A stretch of 35,746 bases of DNA from Gammaproteobacteria bacterium (GCA_018222825.1 JAAEZO010000011.1:1-35746), one strand, 5' to 3'; positions 8,612 to 17,684 are shown, counted from the stretch's first letter. The notes: a model not told the origin generated them from the letters alone. Numbers and translations: made by a program.

Positions 8612-9517
8612 TTAGGGTAATTGCCCTATCAGTTTTGGCATGCCTTGCTGGTTATGAATGACCTGTTCGATCAATTGACGGTCTGCTCCCTGCTCCAGCA
8701 GCGGCGCGAGCTGGGTCATATCCAGAGGGCGCTCATCGGCCTTGCCTTCAGGCGTCAGTGGTTCGTGGGCTTCAACAAAGGTCTGGCCGTACTGATCGGT
8801 GCTGACCTTGAGTGCCTGATTGACGATTTGCACCTGAGTGCCGCTATCAACCTGGGCAAACAGCCATTCCACATGCTCGGGGTACATGCGAATACAACCG
8901 GCGCTGGCGCGCAGGCCCACATCCAGCGGGTCATTGGTGCCGTGGATCAGATACTCACCACGGCCATAAGCCAGCCGCATGGCATATTCGCCCAATGGAT
9001 TATCGGGGCCAGCCGGAACCACAGCCGGCAGTGGCAGGCCTTTTGCCTCATATTCGCGCCGGGTGGTGGCGGTGGGCGTCCAGGTTGGATTCTTGCGCAT
9101 CTGGCTGATGCGAGTAATCATCTCCGGGGTGGCCCGGCCGACCCGACCGATACCGATGGGAAATACATAAACTTCGCCACCCTGTTCCGGGTAGTAGTAC
9201 AGTCTCAGCTCGGCGAGGTTGATGACGATGCCGGTGGTTTCTGCGCGGGGTAATAACAGCTGATTGGGGATCACCACCTGCTGTCCCGGTTTAAGCAAAA
9301 ACAAGTCCTGATCCGGGTTGGCAGCCAGCATCAATATCGGGCTGACACCGTAATAGCGTGCCAGACTGGCCAGGGTGTCACCGTCCTGGGCGGTGTGCAG
9401 CAGTATCTGTCCAACCGGTTGACCTCGATCCTCCGGCAAGGGCAGCGGATTGATATTGGCCTGGGCCATTGCGGCAGGCAGCAATAGTATCAACAGTAAA
9501 ACACCTAATCTTTTCAT
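8612..9517 (-). CDS. Periplasmic L,D-transpeptidase (ErfK/YbiS family)
   Basis: Predicted to form L,D-cross-links, most likely anchoring Lpp to meso-diaminopimelate of the peptidoglycan. The 301-residue protein has a Sec signal peptide (residues 1-20, cleavage near AQA-NIN), a LysM domain (about 37-84, DGDTLASLARYYGVSP), then a YkuD catalytic domain (95-235) with His192 in HGTNDP and nucleophile Cys208 in SAGCIRMYP. The C-terminal extension is typical of YbiS/ErfK/YcfS proteins. The adjacent convergent lpp gene supports an Lpp-attaching role. It could instead make 3-3 cross-links, but those enzymes usually have a different domain layout. Confidence 0.9.
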   Translation of the reverse strand: MKRLGVLLLILLLPAAMAQANINPLPLPEDRGQPVGQILLHTAQDGDTLASLARYYGVSPILMLAANPDQDLFLLKPGQQVVIPNQLLLPRAETTGIVINLAELRLYYYPEQGGEVYVFPIGIGRVGRATPEMITRISQMRKNPTWTPTATTRREYEAKGLPLPAVVPAGPDNPLGEYAMRLAYGRGEYLIHGTNDPLDVGLRASAGCIRMYPEHVEWLFAQVDSGTQVQIVNQALKVSTDQYGQTFVEAHEPLTPEGKADERPLDMTQLAPLLEQGADRQLIEQVIHNQQGMPKLIGQLP

Positions 9518-9574
9518 CTGTGTTCTCGTGAGTATGTTGGGGGAATGGAATAACGTTCATCGTATCATGGGCAC

Positions 9575-9601
9575 AAAAAAGGGACGCGCCCACCGCATCC
9601 C
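9575..9601 (-). terminator. Terminator downstream of fldA
   Basis: On the minus strand GGGATGCG pairs with CGCGTCCC (one mismatch) across a 5-nt loop and is followed by six T residues (the A run at 9575-9580 on the plus strand). It lies just after the fldA stop. Confidence 0.8.
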
Positions 9602-9623
9602 TTAGTAGACCTTAAAGTCTGGC

Positions 9624-10151
9624 TTACGCTTCCAGTTCCTTTAAGCACATTTCTTCATATACCTGCTTGCACCAGTCTTTTACCCGGCCTTGGGTCAGCT
9701 CGGGCTGGCGATCTTCGTCGATACCCAGACCGATGAAGTGAGCATCGTCTACCAGCGCGCGCGAGGCTTCAAACTCGTAGCCTTCGGTCGGCCAGTGGCC
9801 AACGATAATGGCGCCTTTGGGCTCGATGATTTCACGCAGGGTGCCCATGGCATCGAGGAAGTATTCGGCGTAGTCTTCCTGATCGCCACACCCGAACAGT
9901 GCTACCAGCTTGTCGTTGAAATCGATGTTCTCCAGCTCGGGAAAGAAATCGTCCCAGTCAGCCTGAGATTCGCCGTAGTACCAGGTGGGGATACCCAGTA
10001 GCAGCAGATCGAACCCGGCGATGTCCTCTTTGGTGCTCTTGGCAATGTCATGCACCTCAATCAGATGCTTGCCCAGCTCTTTCTGGATCATCTTGGCCAC
10101 GGCTTCGGTGTTGCCGGTGTCACTTCCAAAAAACAGACCTACACTTGCCAT
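9624..10151 (-). CDS. fldA: Flavodoxin
   Basis: FMN-containing one-electron carrier. The 175-residue product is a long-chain flavodoxin: phosphate-binding loop GSDTGNTEAVA near residues 9-19, the W of TWYYGESQADWDDF and the Y of GCGDQEDYAEYF stacking the isoalloxazine ring. The start MASVGLFFGSDTGNT fits E. coli FldA; upstream in-frame codons run through the intergenic region and are not needed. It follows ybfE by 46 nt in the conserved ybfF-ybfE-fldA order. Confidence 0.96.
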   Translation of the reverse strand: MASVGLFFGSDTGNTEAVAKMIQKELGKHLIEVHDIAKSTKEDIAGFDLLLLGIPTWYYGESQADWDDFFPELENIDFNDKLVALFGCGDQEDYAEYFLDAMGTLREIIEPKGAIIVGHWPTEGYEFEASRALVDDAHFIGLGIDEDRQPELTQGRVKDWCKQVYEEMCLKELEA

Positions 10152-10197
10152 AATAATGCTGTACCTGTCGAAAATGTGGGTGGTCAGGCCGCCCGGC

Positions 10198-10482
10198 CTA
10201 ATTGCCGTCGTGCTGCTCAAGTTGTTGCAACAGCAAGGCCTGGATCAATTCGGCCCGGCTGAGCTGCTGCTCGGCGGCCAGTAAGTTCAATCGGCTCAAC
10301 AATTGTTCATCTACCTTCAGCTCTATGCGACGAAGACCACGTTCGCGATCGCGCTTGAGCTGATTACGCTTGTTGAGTTTGAGTTGTGCTTCCCGGGGCA
10401 GGGGATTGGTCTTGGGCCTGCCGCGCCGGCGTTCGTCAGCGAACAAGTCCAGCGTGGTTCTGTCTGTATCTTGCTTGGCCAT
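10198..10482 (-). CDS. ybfE: YbfE, LexA-regulon-type ribbon-helix-helix protein
   Basis: The 94-residue protein matches E. coli YbfE in its conserved N-terminus (DRTTLDLFADERRRGRPKT) and has a C-terminal CopG/ribbon-helix-helix-like segment (RRIELKVDEQLLSRLNLLA). YbfE is known as a LexA-controlled gene of unknown function in E. coli; I see no clear CTG-N10-CAG box upstream here, so SOS control is not supported by this sequence. It starts 3 nt after the DUF2788 gene and precedes fldA, implying cotranscription. Confidence 0.88.
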   Translation of the reverse strand: MAKQDTDRTTLDLFADERRRGRPKTNPLPREAQLKLNKRNQLKRDRERGLRRIELKVDEQLLSRLNLLAAEQQLSRAELIQALLLQQLEQHDGN

Positions 10483-10485
10483 GAA

Positions 10486-10707
10486 TTAACCGACACCGCC
10501 TCCTTCCCAGACGGCCTCGATAATGCCCTTGGCCACAAAGCCAGCACAGCCCAGAAACAGAACTGCCCAGACGATGTAACGACCAAACTTGGGCACATTG
10601 CCTCGTTTGAGTACATCCTGAATAGCCAGTCCGATCAACAGAAATATCGCCACGAAAAACAGCTTGAGACCGAGGGTTTCCAGTAGCTCGATTTGTTCCA
10701 ATGACAT
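10486..10707 (-). CDS. DUF2788 family small membrane protein
   Basis: The 73-residue protein has two predicted transmembrane helices (about 13-29 and 44-64) with a short basic loop DVLKRGNVPKFGRY between them, the pattern of DUF2788 proteins found beside ybfE/fldA in Aeromonas, Shewanella and Vibrio relatives. Function is unknown. It lies between ybfF and ybfE, nearly touching ybfE, so it is probably in one operon with ybfE and fldA. Confidence 0.8.
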   Translation of the reverse strand: MSLEQIELLETLGLKLFFVAIFLLIGLAIQDVLKRGNVPKFGRYIVWAVLFLGCAGFVAKGIIEAVWEGGGVG

Positions 10708-10763
10708 CTTGTTGTCCGACCCTGTAAATTGAGCGCCACTATATCACAAAGGATTTGAGCCTG

Positions 10764-11531
10764 TTAACTGGCCTCGGCCAGGAAATCCAGTACCAGACGA
10801 TTGAACAGCTGGGGCTTTTCCGCATGCAGCCAATGGCCGGTTCCCGGGATCACCCGGGCTCGGGCTTTAGGAAACTGCTGCACGACCTGTGGCTGGTGTT
10901 CGGGTAGCAGATAGTCGGACTCGCTTCCCTTGATAAACAGCACCGGTCCCGGGTAAGGCTGTTCGACCCCGGGCCAGTCCATGATATTGCGATAATGACC
11001 GAACAACACCGGCACGTTGAAGCGCCAGGGATCGGCACTGTTCGGGACAAAGGATTTCAACAAAAACTGACGAACCCCCGCGATCTGCACATGCTGGCTC
11101 AGCACCTCGTCGGCGGTTTTACGATCACGGCAACCGGCCTCGGTGACGGCCTGCAACCCTTTGAATACTTCATCATGGCGGGCCTGGCTGTAGGCCACGG
11201 GCGCCATGTCGGCCACCACCAGCCCACCAATGATGTTCGGGGCCAGACCGGCGGCCATCATGGCAATCTTGCCGCCCATGGAATGCCCGACCAGTACGGG
11301 GCGTTCGAGTTGCAGTTGCTCGCTCAGATGCAGAATGTCTTCGGCCATGTCGCGATAGTTCATGTGTTCGCTGCGCGGTGACAAACCGTGATTGCGGACA
11401 TCCACGGCGATCACATCGAAATGCTCGGACAGTGATTTGCTGAGTCCGTTCAGATTATCCAGGCTGCCGAACAGACCGTGAATGACGATCACCGGTCGAC
11501 CTTGCCCCTGGCGGCGAAAATTCAGTTGCAT
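10764..11531 (-). CDS. ybfF: YbfF-type alpha/beta-hydrolase esterase
   Basis: Predicted acyl esterase of 255 residues. The alpha/beta-hydrolase core is clear: oxyanion region HGLFGSLDNL, nucleophile elbow GHSMGG and catalytic His in GTGHWLHAEKP. E. coli YbfF hydrolyses short-chain and acyl-CoA esters; the native substrate is uncertain. The ATG at 11531 (MQLNFRRQG) has GGAAG upstream; the longer reading would overlap the seqA leader. Divergent from seqA, as in E. coli. Confidence 0.9.
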   Translation of the reverse strand: MQLNFRRQGQGRPVIVIHGLFGSLDNLNGLSKSLSEHFDVIAVDVRNHGLSPRSEHMNYRDMAEDILHLSEQLQLERPVLVGHSMGGKIAMMAAGLAPNIIGGLVVADMAPVAYSQARHDEVFKGLQAVTEAGCRDRKTADEVLSQHVQIAGVRQFLLKSFVPNSADPWRFNVPVLFGHYRNIMDWPGVEQPYPGPVLFIKGSESDYLLPEHQPQVVQQFPKARARVIPGTGHWLHAEKPQLFNRLVLDFLAEAS

Positions 11532-11649
11532 GTGTACTTCCAGACGAGGAATCAAGGGCAATATTGTTGCCTGCCAATGCGGGCGGCGCAACCTGCTTGG
11601 GCCTGTGGTCCGCTCCATGTATAATCAGGCTCCGTCATTGGGAGTGGAC

Positions 11650-12171
11650 ATGCCAGAAAACATGATGAAAACCATAGAGGTAGATGAAGATCTTTATCGT
11701 TATATTGCCAGCAACACCCGGCATATCGGTGAAAGTGCCTCGGATATTCTACGACGCCTGCTGAAATTGGAGCCGATAGCGACGATTGATGAGCCGTTAC
11801 CGGCTGCGCCGACAACCCCCGTAGCCCAGCCCGGGAGAGGTGTGGTGCAGATGCTTGAGGGAGACGAACTGGCGGCACAGGAATCCGCCATCGACCGCTT
11901 CATGCATATTCTGTCGGTACTGTACCGTGAAAACCCGTCGGCCTTCTCGCAGGCCAGCGACATCAAGGGGCGCAAGCGCATTTATTTTGCCGACGACGAA
12001 GCGGCACTGCTTGCCTGTGGTAATACCACCAAGCCGAAAGCTATAGAAGGCAGTCCTTACTGGGTTATCACCAACACCAATACCGGTCGAAAACGCAATA
12101 TCGTGGCTCAGCTGATGGCGGCCATGGGCTATCCGCATGGGTTGATCGAACGGGTGTGCCAAAGCATCTGA
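11650..12171 (+). CDS. seqA: Negative modulator of replication initiation SeqA
   Basis: Binds hemimethylated GATC pairs to sequester oriC and organise new DNA. The N-terminal oligomerisation domain ([32 protein letters not shown]) and C-terminal DNA-binding domain ([30 protein letters not shown]) are well conserved; the linker is proline-rich and divergent. GGGAG at 11640-11644 sits 5 nt before ATG 11650, giving 173 residues with a five-residue extension (MPENM) before the usual MKTIEV start. ATG 11665 would give the family start but lacks a ribosome site. Just upstream of pgm, as in E. coli. SeqA implies Dam methylation. Confidence 0.95.
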   Translation: MPENMMKTIEVDEDLYRYIASNTRHIGESASDILRRLLKLEPIATIDEPLPAAPTTPVAQPGRGVVQMLEGDELAAQESAIDRFMHILSVLYRENPSAFSQASDIKGRKRIYFADDEAALLACGNTTKPKAIEGSPYWVITNTNTGRKRNIVAQLMAAMGYPHGLIERVCQSI

Positions 12172-12193
12172 TGAATTATTAAGGACGTATGTG

Positions 12194-13837
12194 ATGAGTA
12201 CAGACCCGAGAGCCGGAATGCCGGCCAGTGCCGCCGACCTGGTGAATGTTCCGCGGTTGATGGCTGCATATTACCAGCTACGGCCCGATGTGGCCGAGGC
12301 CGGACAAAAGGTGGCGTTCGGCACCTCCGGACATCGGGGCTGCTCGCTGGATCTCAGTTTTAACGAGCGGCATATTCATGCCATCTGCCAGGCCATCGCC
12401 GAGTATCGTCAGCAACAGGGGCTGACCGGTCCGCTGTTTCTGGGTATGGACACCCATGCGTTGTCGGAAGCGGCCTGGGGCTCGGCACTGGAAGTGCTGA
12501 CGGCCAATGGCGTGGAGGTCAGAATTCAACCGGAGCGTGGCTATACGCCGACGCCGGTGATCTCTCATGCCATTCTTAATCACAACCGAGCCCATCCCGA
12601 TGCGCTGGCGGACGGCATCGTGATCACGCCTTCTCACAATCCTCCTCGGGATGGCGGCATCAAATACAATGGTGCCGACGGTGGCCCGGCATCAAGCGAA
12701 GCCACCGGCTGGATTCAGAACCGAGCCAACGCGCTGATTGTCGCCGATGATAACGGTATTCGTACCCAGCCTCTGGCAACGGCATTGGCTCAGGCGGTGC
12801 CCTTTGATTATATCGGCAACTATGTTGCGGAGCTGGGTGACGTGGTGAACATGGCCGCCATTCGTGATGCCGGTATTCGTATCGGCATCGACCCCCTGGG
12901 AGGGGCCGGGCTTGCCTATTGGCCACATATCGCCGAACGCTACGGTCTGGATATCACAGTGGTTAATCCCCGTCAGGAGCCGACCTTTTCCTTCATGACG
13001 CTGGATCATGACGGCAAGATCCGCATGGACTGCTCCAGTCCTTACTCCATGGCCAACCTGCTGGCGATGAAGGATGACTTCGATATCGCCTGTGGTAATG
13101 ACCCCGATTACGACCGTCATGGCATCGTCGATGCAGACGGCCTGATGAACCCGAATCATTATCTGGCGGTGTGTATTCATTATCTGTTCACCCACCGGGC
13201 GGACTGGTCGCCGAACCTGGCCGTCGGCAAGACCCTGGTATCTTCTTCCATGATCGATCGGGTGGCGGCACGGCTGGAACGTCGGCTGATGGAAGTACCG
13301 GTCGGTTTCAAGTGGTACGTCAAGGATCTGATGGACGGCCAGCTGGGCTTTGTGGGGGAAGAAAGCGCCGGCGCGTCTTTTTTACGAATGAACGGCGCAG
13401 TATGGAGTACCGATAAAGACGGCTTTATTCCTTCTTTACTGGCGGCAGAAATACTGGCCGTTACCGGGCTGACGCCGCATCAGTATTATGCGCAGTTGAC
13501 GGCGGAGCTGGGGCAACCGGTATACCGCCGCGTCGATGCGCCTGCAACCCCGGCTCAGAAGCGGGTGCTGGCGCAGCTGGATGCCGACTCTATTGATGCC
13601 GACACCCTGGCCGGAGACCCCATTATCGCGCGTTTGACCCGTGCTCCGGGGAACGGGGCCGCCATTGGCGGACTCAAGGTGGTGACCGAACAGGGCTGGT
13701 TTGCGGCGCGGCCCAGCGGCACCGAGCAGGTCTACAAGATTTATGCGGAAAGCTTTCGGGGCGATGCTCACCTCGAGACGCTGATCCAGGAAGCACAACA
13801 ACTGGTCAGCGCCACCTTCGCCAACGCAGGCGTTTAA
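12194..13837 (+). CDS. pgm: Phosphoglucomutase (alpha-D-glucose-specific)
   Basis: Interconverts glucose-1-phosphate and glucose-6-phosphate, linking glycolysis to glycogen and envelope sugar synthesis. The 547 residues cover all four domains: active Ser147 in TPSHNPP, metal site [10 protein letters not shown], sugar loop GEESAGASF and phosphate-binding [17 protein letters not shown] (12181-12185) is 8 nt before ATG 12194. It follows seqA by 22 nt and is probably cotranscribed. Confidence 0.97.
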   Translation: MSTDPRAGMPASAADLVNVPRLMAAYYQLRPDVAEAGQKVAFGTSGHRGCSLDLSFNERHIHAICQAIAEYRQQQGLTGPLFLGMDTHALSEAAWGSALEVLTANGVEVRIQPERGYTPTPVISHAILNHNRAHPDALADGIVITPSHNPPRDGGIKYNGADGGPASSEATGWIQNRANALIVADDNGIRTQPLATALAQAVPFDYIGNYVAELGDVVNMAAIRDAGIRIGIDPLGGAGLAYWPHIAERYGLDITVVNPRQEPTFSFMTLDHDGKIRMDCSSPYSMANLLAMKDDFDIACGNDPDYDRHGIVDADGLMNPNHYLAVCIHYLFTHRADWSPNLAVGKTLVSSSMIDRVAARLERRLMEVPVGFKWYVKDLMDGQLGFVGEESAGASFLRMNGAVWSTDKDGFIPSLLAAEILAVTGLTPHQYYAQLTAELGQPVYRRVDAPATPAQKRVLAQLDADSIDADTLAGDPIIARLTRAPGNGAAIGGLKVVTEQGWFAARPSGTEQVYKIYAESFRGDAHLETLIQEAQQLVSATFANAGV

Positions 13838-14139
13838 TCACTCCAGGGGTGGCCATGCTGCCCCTTTGACTCACCCCGATGTTCTACACCCCGCTGTTTT
13901 CCGTGTTTATTTTTCAGATTCATCACCATTCGTGGGCGTTGCATAATCATACGGCCAGATTGCTTATAAGCGCATGAATTATCATGATTTATGCCAGTTA
14001 ACGCACCCCGAACGGGTAACGATCACCTGCATCTTCACGTTGCAAGCACATAGACGGCGTCATCGCTAGACTTTAGTACTGCAATCGTGTCTTATCACCC
14101 TCTGATATTTTGATTTTATCGGTATTATTGGAGGTAAAT
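13838..14139. other. Intergenic region between pgm and astE
   Basis: No gene is seen. Just after pgm an imperfect hairpin (13845-13853 with 13857-13865, two wobble pairs) is followed by only three T residues, so it is a weak terminator candidate. Two ARG-box-like fragments, TGCATAATCAT (13940-13950) and TGAATTATCATGAT (13975-13988), lie upstream of astE; their spacing is not the usual adjacent-box arrangement, so ArgR control is only a possibility. Confidence 0.35.
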
Positions 14140-15165
14140 GTGAACGGAAGCCGGCTCGATGATTTTTTAGCGCTCAGCAGGGCGCACCCCTGGGAGCTTA
14201 CCCCCTTCAGCGAATCCCTGGCCGACGGTGCTCGGGCTCAGGTGTGGGATACGGGGGTGTTGTGTATTGAGCCGGCGGTGCCGGGCAATCGGGATCTGGT
14301 GTTGTCTTGCGGCATACACGGCAATGAAACCGCGCCCATCGAGCTGTGTGAACGGCTGTTGAACGCCATATTGAGCGGCCGTTTAACCTGTCGACAGCGA
14401 CTGCTGTTTATTTTCGGCAATCCGGCGGCGATGAATCTGGGCGTGCGCGAAGTGGAAGAAAATCTCAATCGGCTGTTTTCCGGTGCCCATGCTCGAGGTG
14501 AAAAACGTAATCACGAACGCGAGCGGGCGGCCCGGTTGGAACAGTATGTCACCCGTTTCTTTGAGGCCCGTGATGGTGCCGAACGACTGCATTATGATTT
14601 ACACACCGCGATTCGCCCCTCGGCATACGAGAAATTTGCCATCTATCCCTTCACTCACGGCGCGCCCTATAGTCGCCAGCAGCTGGCTTTTTTATGCAGT
14701 GCCGGGGTCGAGACCATACTGCTGGCCGATGGCCCGACTACGACCTTCAGCTATTTCAGCGCCCATGGCTTCGGCGCTCATGCCTTTACCGTTGAGTTGG
14801 GCAAGGTGATGCCTTTTGGCCAGAACGACGCTCGTCGTTTTGCCGCCATGGAGCGAAATCTGGAACAGTTGATTAGCGAGCCTGACTGGCAGCCCCCTGC
14901 GCTTGACCTTAACCAGCTGCGTGTGTTCCGGGTATGTCAGGAAATTACCAAGCAGAGTGAACAATTCCGTTTTCATTTTGCCGATACCATTGCCAACTTC
15001 AGCGCCTTTGCGGCGGGTACATTGCTGGCCGAAGATGGTGAACAACAATGGTTTGCCCAAGAGCAGCAAGAGGCGGTGGTGTTCCCCAATGCCGGGGTGG
15101 CTAACGGGCAGCGTGCCGCGCTGATGGTCACGACCGCAGAGCTGACTACCGATATGCTGGCTTGA
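14140..15165 (+). CDS. astE: Succinylglutamate desuccinylase AstE
   Basis: Last enzyme of the arginine succinyltransferase pathway: zinc-dependent hydrolysis of N-succinylglutamate to succinate and glutamate. The 341-residue protein has the AstE/AspA carboxypeptidase-like fold, with the zinc motif CGIHGNE (His60, Glu63), the third ligand in YDLHTAIRPS, and the catalytic Glu in TVELGKV. I choose GTG 14140 because GGAGGT lies at 14130-14135; upstream in-frame codons have no ribosome site. Unusually it stands alone, without astC, astA or astD; astB is 7 kb away on the other strand. Confidence 0.93.
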   Translation: MNGSRLDDFLALSRAHPWELTPFSESLADGARAQVWDTGVLCIEPAVPGNRDLVLSCGIHGNETAPIELCERLLNAILSGRLTCRQRLLFIFGNPAAMNLGVREVEENLNRLFSGAHARGEKRNHERERAARLEQYVTRFFEARDGAERLHYDLHTAIRPSAYEKFAIYPFTHGAPYSRQQLAFLCSAGVETILLADGPTTTFSYFSAHGFGAHAFTVELGKVMPFGQNDARRFAAMERNLEQLISEPDWQPPALDLNQLRVFRVCQEITKQSEQFRFHFADTIANFSAFAAGTLLAEDGEQQWFAQEQQEAVVFPNAGVANGQRAALMVTTAELTTDMLA

Positions 15166-15420
15166 TGCCAACGTGGCACTCGGTTCCTTATGAAGCCGTA
15201 AGTAAAGGCCGGAAAAACCGATGATAAACCAAGGGCGAAAAGGGGAGCAGGATCACAGATGCGACTTGATGTGTAATATTTCTATATTTTTTGTGAACAA
15301 AATGTAGATTTATGGTGTCGGTCTATGTAATTATTTTTGTGTTAAAGACAAATCACTGACGCCGTTTAAATGAATAAAAATCAGGACGTCATACTTCAAG
15401 AATGTGAGGGAATCACGAAT

Positions 15421-16269
15421 ATGAAGCAAATCAGCAAGCGCATCCTTACCGTTTCCGCCCTGGCTCTGGCCGTTTCTGCCGCTCCCCAGGTAAGCGCCGC
15501 CACCTGGTCCGACACCTATGTCGGCTATCGTTACGGCTCTGAGTTTACCGAGCCAAGCAACACCAAGGATATCGAAAAACACATTCTGCAGCTGACCCAT
15601 GCCAGTGGTTATGCCTACGGTCAGAATTTCTTCAATCTGGATCTGCTGCAATCGGATGAAAATGATCCGGCTAGTGGAGATAAACCCGGTGAAGGTGATG
15701 GAGCACTCGAAGCCTATCTGACCTATCGTCATCAGCTGCATCTGGGCAAGGTGCTGGACAAGGATCTGAGTTTCGGTCCGGTGAAGGAAGTGGCGCTGAG
15801 TGCCGGTTTCGATCTGAATACCAAGAACACTTCTTTTGGTCCGCGCAAGCAGTTGCTGCTGGTGGGGCCGACCTTGAAGTTCGATGTGCCCAAGGGTTTT
15901 GTAGATTTCAGTATTTTTTACGCCTATGAGCGCAACCGGAACGGCTTCAAGCCTGCGGGCGAGAAAGATATAACTTTCGATGATTACACCGTTTACAACC
16001 TGGCTTGGGGACTGCCTTTCCAGGCTGGTCCGGTGCCGATGAAGTTCCAAGGCTTCGGTAACTATAACACTGCTAAAGGGCTGGGTACCGAAGATGAAAT
16101 TCTGGTACGTACTTCCTTAATGCTGGATGTGGGTCAGCTGGCGTTCGACAAGAGCAACACCCTGTGGGCCGGTGTTGGCTACGAATACTGGGATAACAAA
16201 TTTGGTAACCACGGCAAGCCGGGCGTCGACACCCGTGCGCCGACTTTCCAGATGGAATGGCACTTCTAA
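15421..16269 (+). CDS. OmpK/Tsx-family outer membrane channel
   Basis: Predicted nucleoside-specific channel-forming porin of 282 residues. It has a Sec signal peptide (cleavage near residue 24, VSA-ATWSD) and then amphipathic beta strands, opening with WSDTYVGYRYGSEFTEP, a signature of the OmpK/Tsx family, and ending FQMEWHF with the terminal Phe used for Bam-dependent insertion. GAGGGA (15406-15411) precedes ATG 15421; the in-frame start at 15370 would spoil the signal peptide. The AT-rich upstream region contains a TGTGAAC half-site but no clear full CRP site. Confidence 0.88.
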   Translation: MKQISKRILTVSALALAVSAAPQVSAATWSDTYVGYRYGSEFTEPSNTKDIEKHILQLTHASGYAYGQNFFNLDLLQSDENDPASGDKPGEGDGALEAYLTYRHQLHLGKVLDKDLSFGPVKEVALSAGFDLNTKNTSFGPRKQLLLVGPTLKFDVPKGFVDFSIFYAYERNRNGFKPAGEKDITFDDYTVYNLAWGLPFQAGPVPMKFQGFGNYNTAKGLGTEDEILVRTSLMLDVGQLAFDKSNTLWAGVGYEYWDNKFGNHGKPGVDTRAPTFQMEWHF

Positions 16270-16302
16270 GCCGACTTCAATCTCTGTGATATCTGTCTTC
16301 GC

Positions 16303-16334
16303 AAAAAAAAGAGCGCCTCGGCGCTCTTTTTTTT
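16303..16334. terminator. Bidirectional terminator after the OmpK-family gene
   Basis: GAGCGC (16311-16316) and GCGCTC (16321-16326) enclose a CTCG tetraloop, with A8 before and T8 after. It serves the porin gene and the convergent HPP-family gene. Confidence 0.93.
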
Positions 16335-16395
16335 ATCGTGTTTTCAATCTGTGTTACGCCGCATCTTTACCCCGATTGTCAGCGGTAGCGGGCAC

Positions 16396-16890
16396 TTATT
16401 CGGCGACTTTCGCTACCTTGGGGCCGAAGGGATAGCGGCGATGAGTAAAGATATAATGATACAGGCTGGCAAAGCCGACCATGAACAGGCTGCCGACCAG
16501 GGTAGGGACCATAAAATCCAGTGCCGGCAGATGGGCACCGGAAAGATAAATCAGCACCGGGTTGGCACCTGCGGGCGGGTGCAGGGTATCGGTCAGTACC
16601 ATCAGGGTGATGCCGAGGCCAAAGCAGGTGGCCAGCCCCAGCATGGGATCGGGTATCAGTGCCATGCCGATCACGGCAATGCCGGTGGTCAGCAGATGGC
16701 CGAAAATGACGTTTTTGGGACGTGACAGCGGGGCCGACGGCAACAACAGCAGCAACACCAGGGTGGCGCCCAACGGCGCACTCAGTACCATGAAGTGGGC
16801 CCAGCTTTTCAGGTAACTCAGCAAGATAACGGCGACAAAGGCCGCCAGTCCGGCCAGGCCGGCGTCGCGCAGTCGGTGTTTGAAGTGCAT
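16396..16890 (-). CDS. HPP-family integral membrane protein
   Basis: The 164-residue protein has about four transmembrane helices (around 11-28, 35-52, 63-80 and 83-101) plus a C-terminal helix, and the defining HPP motif in LTDTLHPPAGANP (near residues 99-111). Some HPP proteins are linked to nitrite or ion transport in plastids and cyanobacteria; the bacterial role is poorly known, so I give no substrate. GAGG precedes the ATG at 16890. Confidence 0.87.
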   Translation of the reverse strand: MHFKHRLRDAGLAGLAAFVAVILLSYLKSWAHFMVLSAPLGATLVLLLLLPSAPLSRPKNVIFGHLLTTGIAVIGMALIPDPMLGLATCFGLGITLMVLTDTLHPPAGANPVLIYLSGAHLPALDFMVPTLVGSLFMVGFASLYHYIFTHRRYPFGPKVAKVAE

Positions 16891-17031
16891 AAAACCTCGA
16901 TGATGGAAAAGGTGGTATGTGCGGAGCTCGAACAGCAGCGGGAAAGTGTATGCAAAATGTATAAAGAATAAAAGGTACGGCTGCTACGCTGAAGTTATCA
17001 GCAAGTCTAATAACCCGGTACCGGAGGCGAC

Positions 17032-17241
17032 ATGAACGAGCATGAGTCCTTACGCAAGGCACTGTCCTGGCTGCTGGAGCAGCCTCAACTGGATCAAGAG
17101 GCGATTGCCGAGGCAAGCCGGCATTTCGATCTTTCTCCGGTCGATGAGCAGTTTCTGCATCGCTATTTTGCTGAGGAACAGCGGCGCCAGGCCAAGATGC
17201 AGTCAAAAAACACTCGGAATGATGATTTAGGCAGCAGTTGA
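17032..17241 (+). CDS. Small hypothetical protein
   Basis: The 69-residue ORF has an excellent ribosome site (GGAGG at 17023-17027, 4 nt before ATG) and a charged helical composition: [18 protein letters not shown], then a second helix rich in Gln, Arg and Glu near residues 43-58. It has no signal peptide, Cys or membrane segment. I do not recognise the family. It lies alone between the HPP gene and tRNA-Ser, and its final codons overlap the start of the tRNA promoter region. Confidence 0.65.
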   Translation: MNEHESLRKALSWLLEQPQLDQEAIAEASRHFDLSPVDEQFLHRYFAEEQRRQAKMQSKNTRNDDLGSS

Positions 17242-17252
17242 ATCGCAAGCTG

Positions 17253-17281
17253 TTTACAGCGGTCATCGGGTTCAGTATTAT
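17253..17281 (+). promoter_or_regulatory. Promoter of tRNA-Ser
   Basis: TTTACA (17253-17258) and TATTAT (17276-17281) are exactly 17 bp apart and end 11 bp before the mature tRNA 5' end, a typical sigma-70 arrangement. Confidence 0.65.
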
Positions 17282-17292
17282 TCATCTCGTTC

Positions 17293-17383
17293 GGAGGGGT
17301 GGCAGAGTGGTTGAATGCACCGGTCTTGAAAACCGGCATGGGTTTATAGCCCATCCAGGGTTCAAATCCCTGCTCCTCCGCCA
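17293..17383 (+). tRNA. tRNA-Ser (anticodon UGA)
   Basis: Acceptor GGAGGGG pairs with CTCCTCC (one G-U pair), discriminator G and encoded CCA at 17381-17383. The anticodon stem CCGGT/ACCGG presents TGA. The long variable arm (CATGGGTTTATAGCCCATC type) and 91-nt length are those of a class II serine tRNA. The T loop is TTCAAAT. Confidence 0.97.
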
Positions 17384-17394
17384 TATAGAAAAAG

Positions 17395-17429
17395 AAAACG
17401 CCGCCTGGCTTATGCCAGGCGGCGTTTTT
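17395..17429. terminator. Terminator after tRNA-Ser
   Basis: CGCCGCCTGGC (17399-17409) and its exact complement (17414-17424) form an 11-bp stem with a TTAT loop, T5 after it and a short A run before it. Confidence 0.92.
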
Positions 17430-17684
17430 CGTTGTGCTGTCCCCTGACGTTTCGCCAAGTATTCAACGTTTGTGGGGCATCACAATCCCACTCAATAAAA
17501 TCTATTTCATGTCAGTGTAAACGCCAGACAAAGAACCCGAGCTCAATACCTTCACTGTCGGTTCAGCCGACCATCCTTGGTGGGGATAGTCGGCCTAGTC
17601 GGTCCCTTTACTTTGGTTTGGCGCCAGCGTCGCTTCTGGCACCAGCGTGCAAAAGGTTGTCAACGCCTTATCGGAATCACATCA

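Noticed and set aside
10483-10763. LexA box upstream of ybfE or the DUF2788 gene
   Set aside because: YbfE is LexA-controlled in E. coli, but no CTG-N10-CAG palindrome of good quality was found here.
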